Assembly (NCBI GenBank): GCA_016748015.1
Contig: JAAOMT010000620.1
Span: forward strand, 98,940-162,939
Reading direction: 5' to 3'
Length of the DNA: 64,000 nt
Origin: Geosiphon pyriformis
Taxonomy: Eukaryota > Glomeromycota > Glomeromycetes > Archaeosporales > Geosiphonaceae
Positions 62,631-64,000 of the stretch are shown piece by piece. The position numbers and the translations under genes are program-made. The notes under the pieces are model-generated. The model searched no databases. It was not told where the DNA came from and saw only the letters and a list, made by a program, of their open reading frames with translations. Within the stretch, counting starts at the first letter, position 1. Each line of letters starts with the position of its first letter.

Positions 62631-63035
62631 TGCAAAATTATTTAATGAAATTCTATTAATATATTGTTATGTTTTTTATAGTCAAAAAACATAAAAAAAA
62701 CAATATTAAAATATTTCAAAAACCTAAATTGACTAATAATTAAATTTGTGTTAAATTTTTTTTGGAATTAAATTATAATGTTGTGTTCTGAATTACAAAT
62801 TTGTCCTGATTAACAATTGAGATATGTAGTTTTGTGATCAAAATCAAAATATTAATCATTTTCCAAAAATTAATTTTAAATTCTAACTATTTTTCTATTT
62901 AATTTGATTTGATTTGATTTGATTTGAGACACAAAATGAAGATTAATTCTTGGAAAAAATTTTAATTACAACTTTTATTAAAGATAAAAACACTTAATAA
63001 AAAAATCGTCAAATCAGAATATTTTTGGTTTTATT

Positions 63036-63066
<31 letters not shown>

Positions 63067-64000
63067 ATAAAATACATTGAATAAACAACTATTATTTTTG
63101 TTTAATAGCTTTTAAAAAATTTACTAAAGAACAATTCTACTTTTTTACACATATATTAATGAATTATAGTAAAACCAATCTTTGAAATTAACATTCAAAC
63201 AGTTGTTAATTACAAATTAAGAAAACAGGCAAAAACTGTTTACAATAGACAAAATTAGCTATTAAAAGAATAAAAAAATTATTAAAATTTAACAAAAAAA
63301 TTCGATTATTACTTTTAAAAATAAAATGGGGAAAATATTAAAAAAAAAACATTTGACAAAATTAAGTAGAATACTAAGCTTCTCCGTAACGATAAATATT
63401 ATAGCAAATTATTTAAATATGTTATTATGCAACAGATAATTTTTATTAAAGCAATCATTAAAAGTTCAGGTTCAAAGTATAAAATTAATATAAATTAAAA
63501 ATTATCAAAGAATTATTATTTTAAAAATTTTTAATGAATAAATGTAATATTTTATAACAATATTATTATTACATATATATTATATATCAAAAATTGAAGT
63601 TGAAATTAAATTATAAAAACGTTTAATTTAATAATGAAACAGCTTAAAAACAACTTTATTATTGCTTTCAAGATTTGAAAAGTTTCTAAAATAAAAAATA
63701 TTTATCAGGTTTATAAAATTTCATTTAAAATATACTTTACAATTATATTTTTTTTTGTTTATCAATTTCAATTACAGATAACTATATATTTTTTATATGT
63801 TTTCATTTAGCATTGACATTATATTTTTTTCACAATATTTAAAGTCTCAATCCTCAAATAACGGTTTAAAGTTATTTTGTGACAAAATAAAGCATTTTCT
63901 TGAGTGATTTATCTGCTGAACTTTGTATCTGCTTCAATTAAACACTTATGGTTCCGAACAGCTTTCAGGTAGCTGCATAATTAGTTCTTTATTCGTTCCA
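61726..64000. other. AT-rich downstream stretch with microsatellites
   Basis: The first 400 bases are the likely 3' region of the Sel1 gene. After that there is AT-rich sequence with (AAT)n at about 62,589-62,626, (TTTGA)n at 62,903-62,927 and (ATT)n at 63,037-63,063. The last 150 bases are more balanced and might begin another feature beyond the window. No gene was seen. Confidence 0.55.

Overview
The window looks like nuclear DNA of an arbuscular-mycorrhizal (Glomeromycotina-type) fungus. That assignment is inference. It rests on extreme AT richness, short introns (about 63-92 nt, mostly GTAAG/GTATG...AG), a TKL-like protein kinase read into a Sel1-repeat array, further Sel1 and kinase fragments, and abundant decayed transposons. 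No rRNA, tRNA or CRISPR was recognised.

Layout, left to right. 0-5 kb: AT-rich sequence with one small secreted-protein gene (minus, 1.86-2.14 kb) that has a good TATA box. 5.2-8.9 kb (minus): a five-exon protein kinase whose frame runs on into about 19 Sel1 repeats, interrupted by two in-frame TGA codons. 10.4-16.3 kb (minus): a 17-exon gene whose inferred exons stay in frame from ATG to stop (1539 codons). It encodes nine CCHC zinc knuckles flanked by long Trp-Gly-rich disordered arms, and resembles CnjB-type zinc-knuckle proteins. 16.3-22.2 kb: gene-free, very AT-rich. 22.2-28.6 kb (plus): a LINE retrotransposon decayed by G-to-A and C-to-T type changes. 28.9-35.8 kb (minus): a related, GC-richer and nearly intact LINE, tail-to-tail with the first. 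35.8-37.6 kb: AT desert. 37.63-41.90 kb: a pogo/Tigger-like DNA transposon with terminal inverted repeats and TA flanks, carrying a dead transposase and an unknown antisense ORF. 42.0-43.6 kb: a decayed protein kinase. 44.8-46.2 kb (minus): a two-exon, two-transmembrane protein. 49.4-49.9 kb: a 51-bp minisatellite. 51.3-51.9 kb: a broken Tc1/mariner transposase. 52.3-53.1 kb (minus): a 5'-truncated class 3 lipase with an altered nucleophile elbow. 55.9-56.1 kb: a kinase fragment. 58.5-59.6 kb (minus): unidentified possible exons among microsatellites. 60.57-61.73 kb (plus): an intact single-exon Sel1-repeat protein. The rest is AT-rich sequence with microsatellites.

There is no operon-like organisation. 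Host genes sit as islands of moderate GC in AT-rich, transposon-derived DNA. The most informative points are the WG/GW plus zinc-knuckle protein (a candidate Argonaute-platform protein) and the matched pair of LINEs, one near-intact and one AT-decayed, which suggests a RIP-like or methylation-deamination process acting on repeats.
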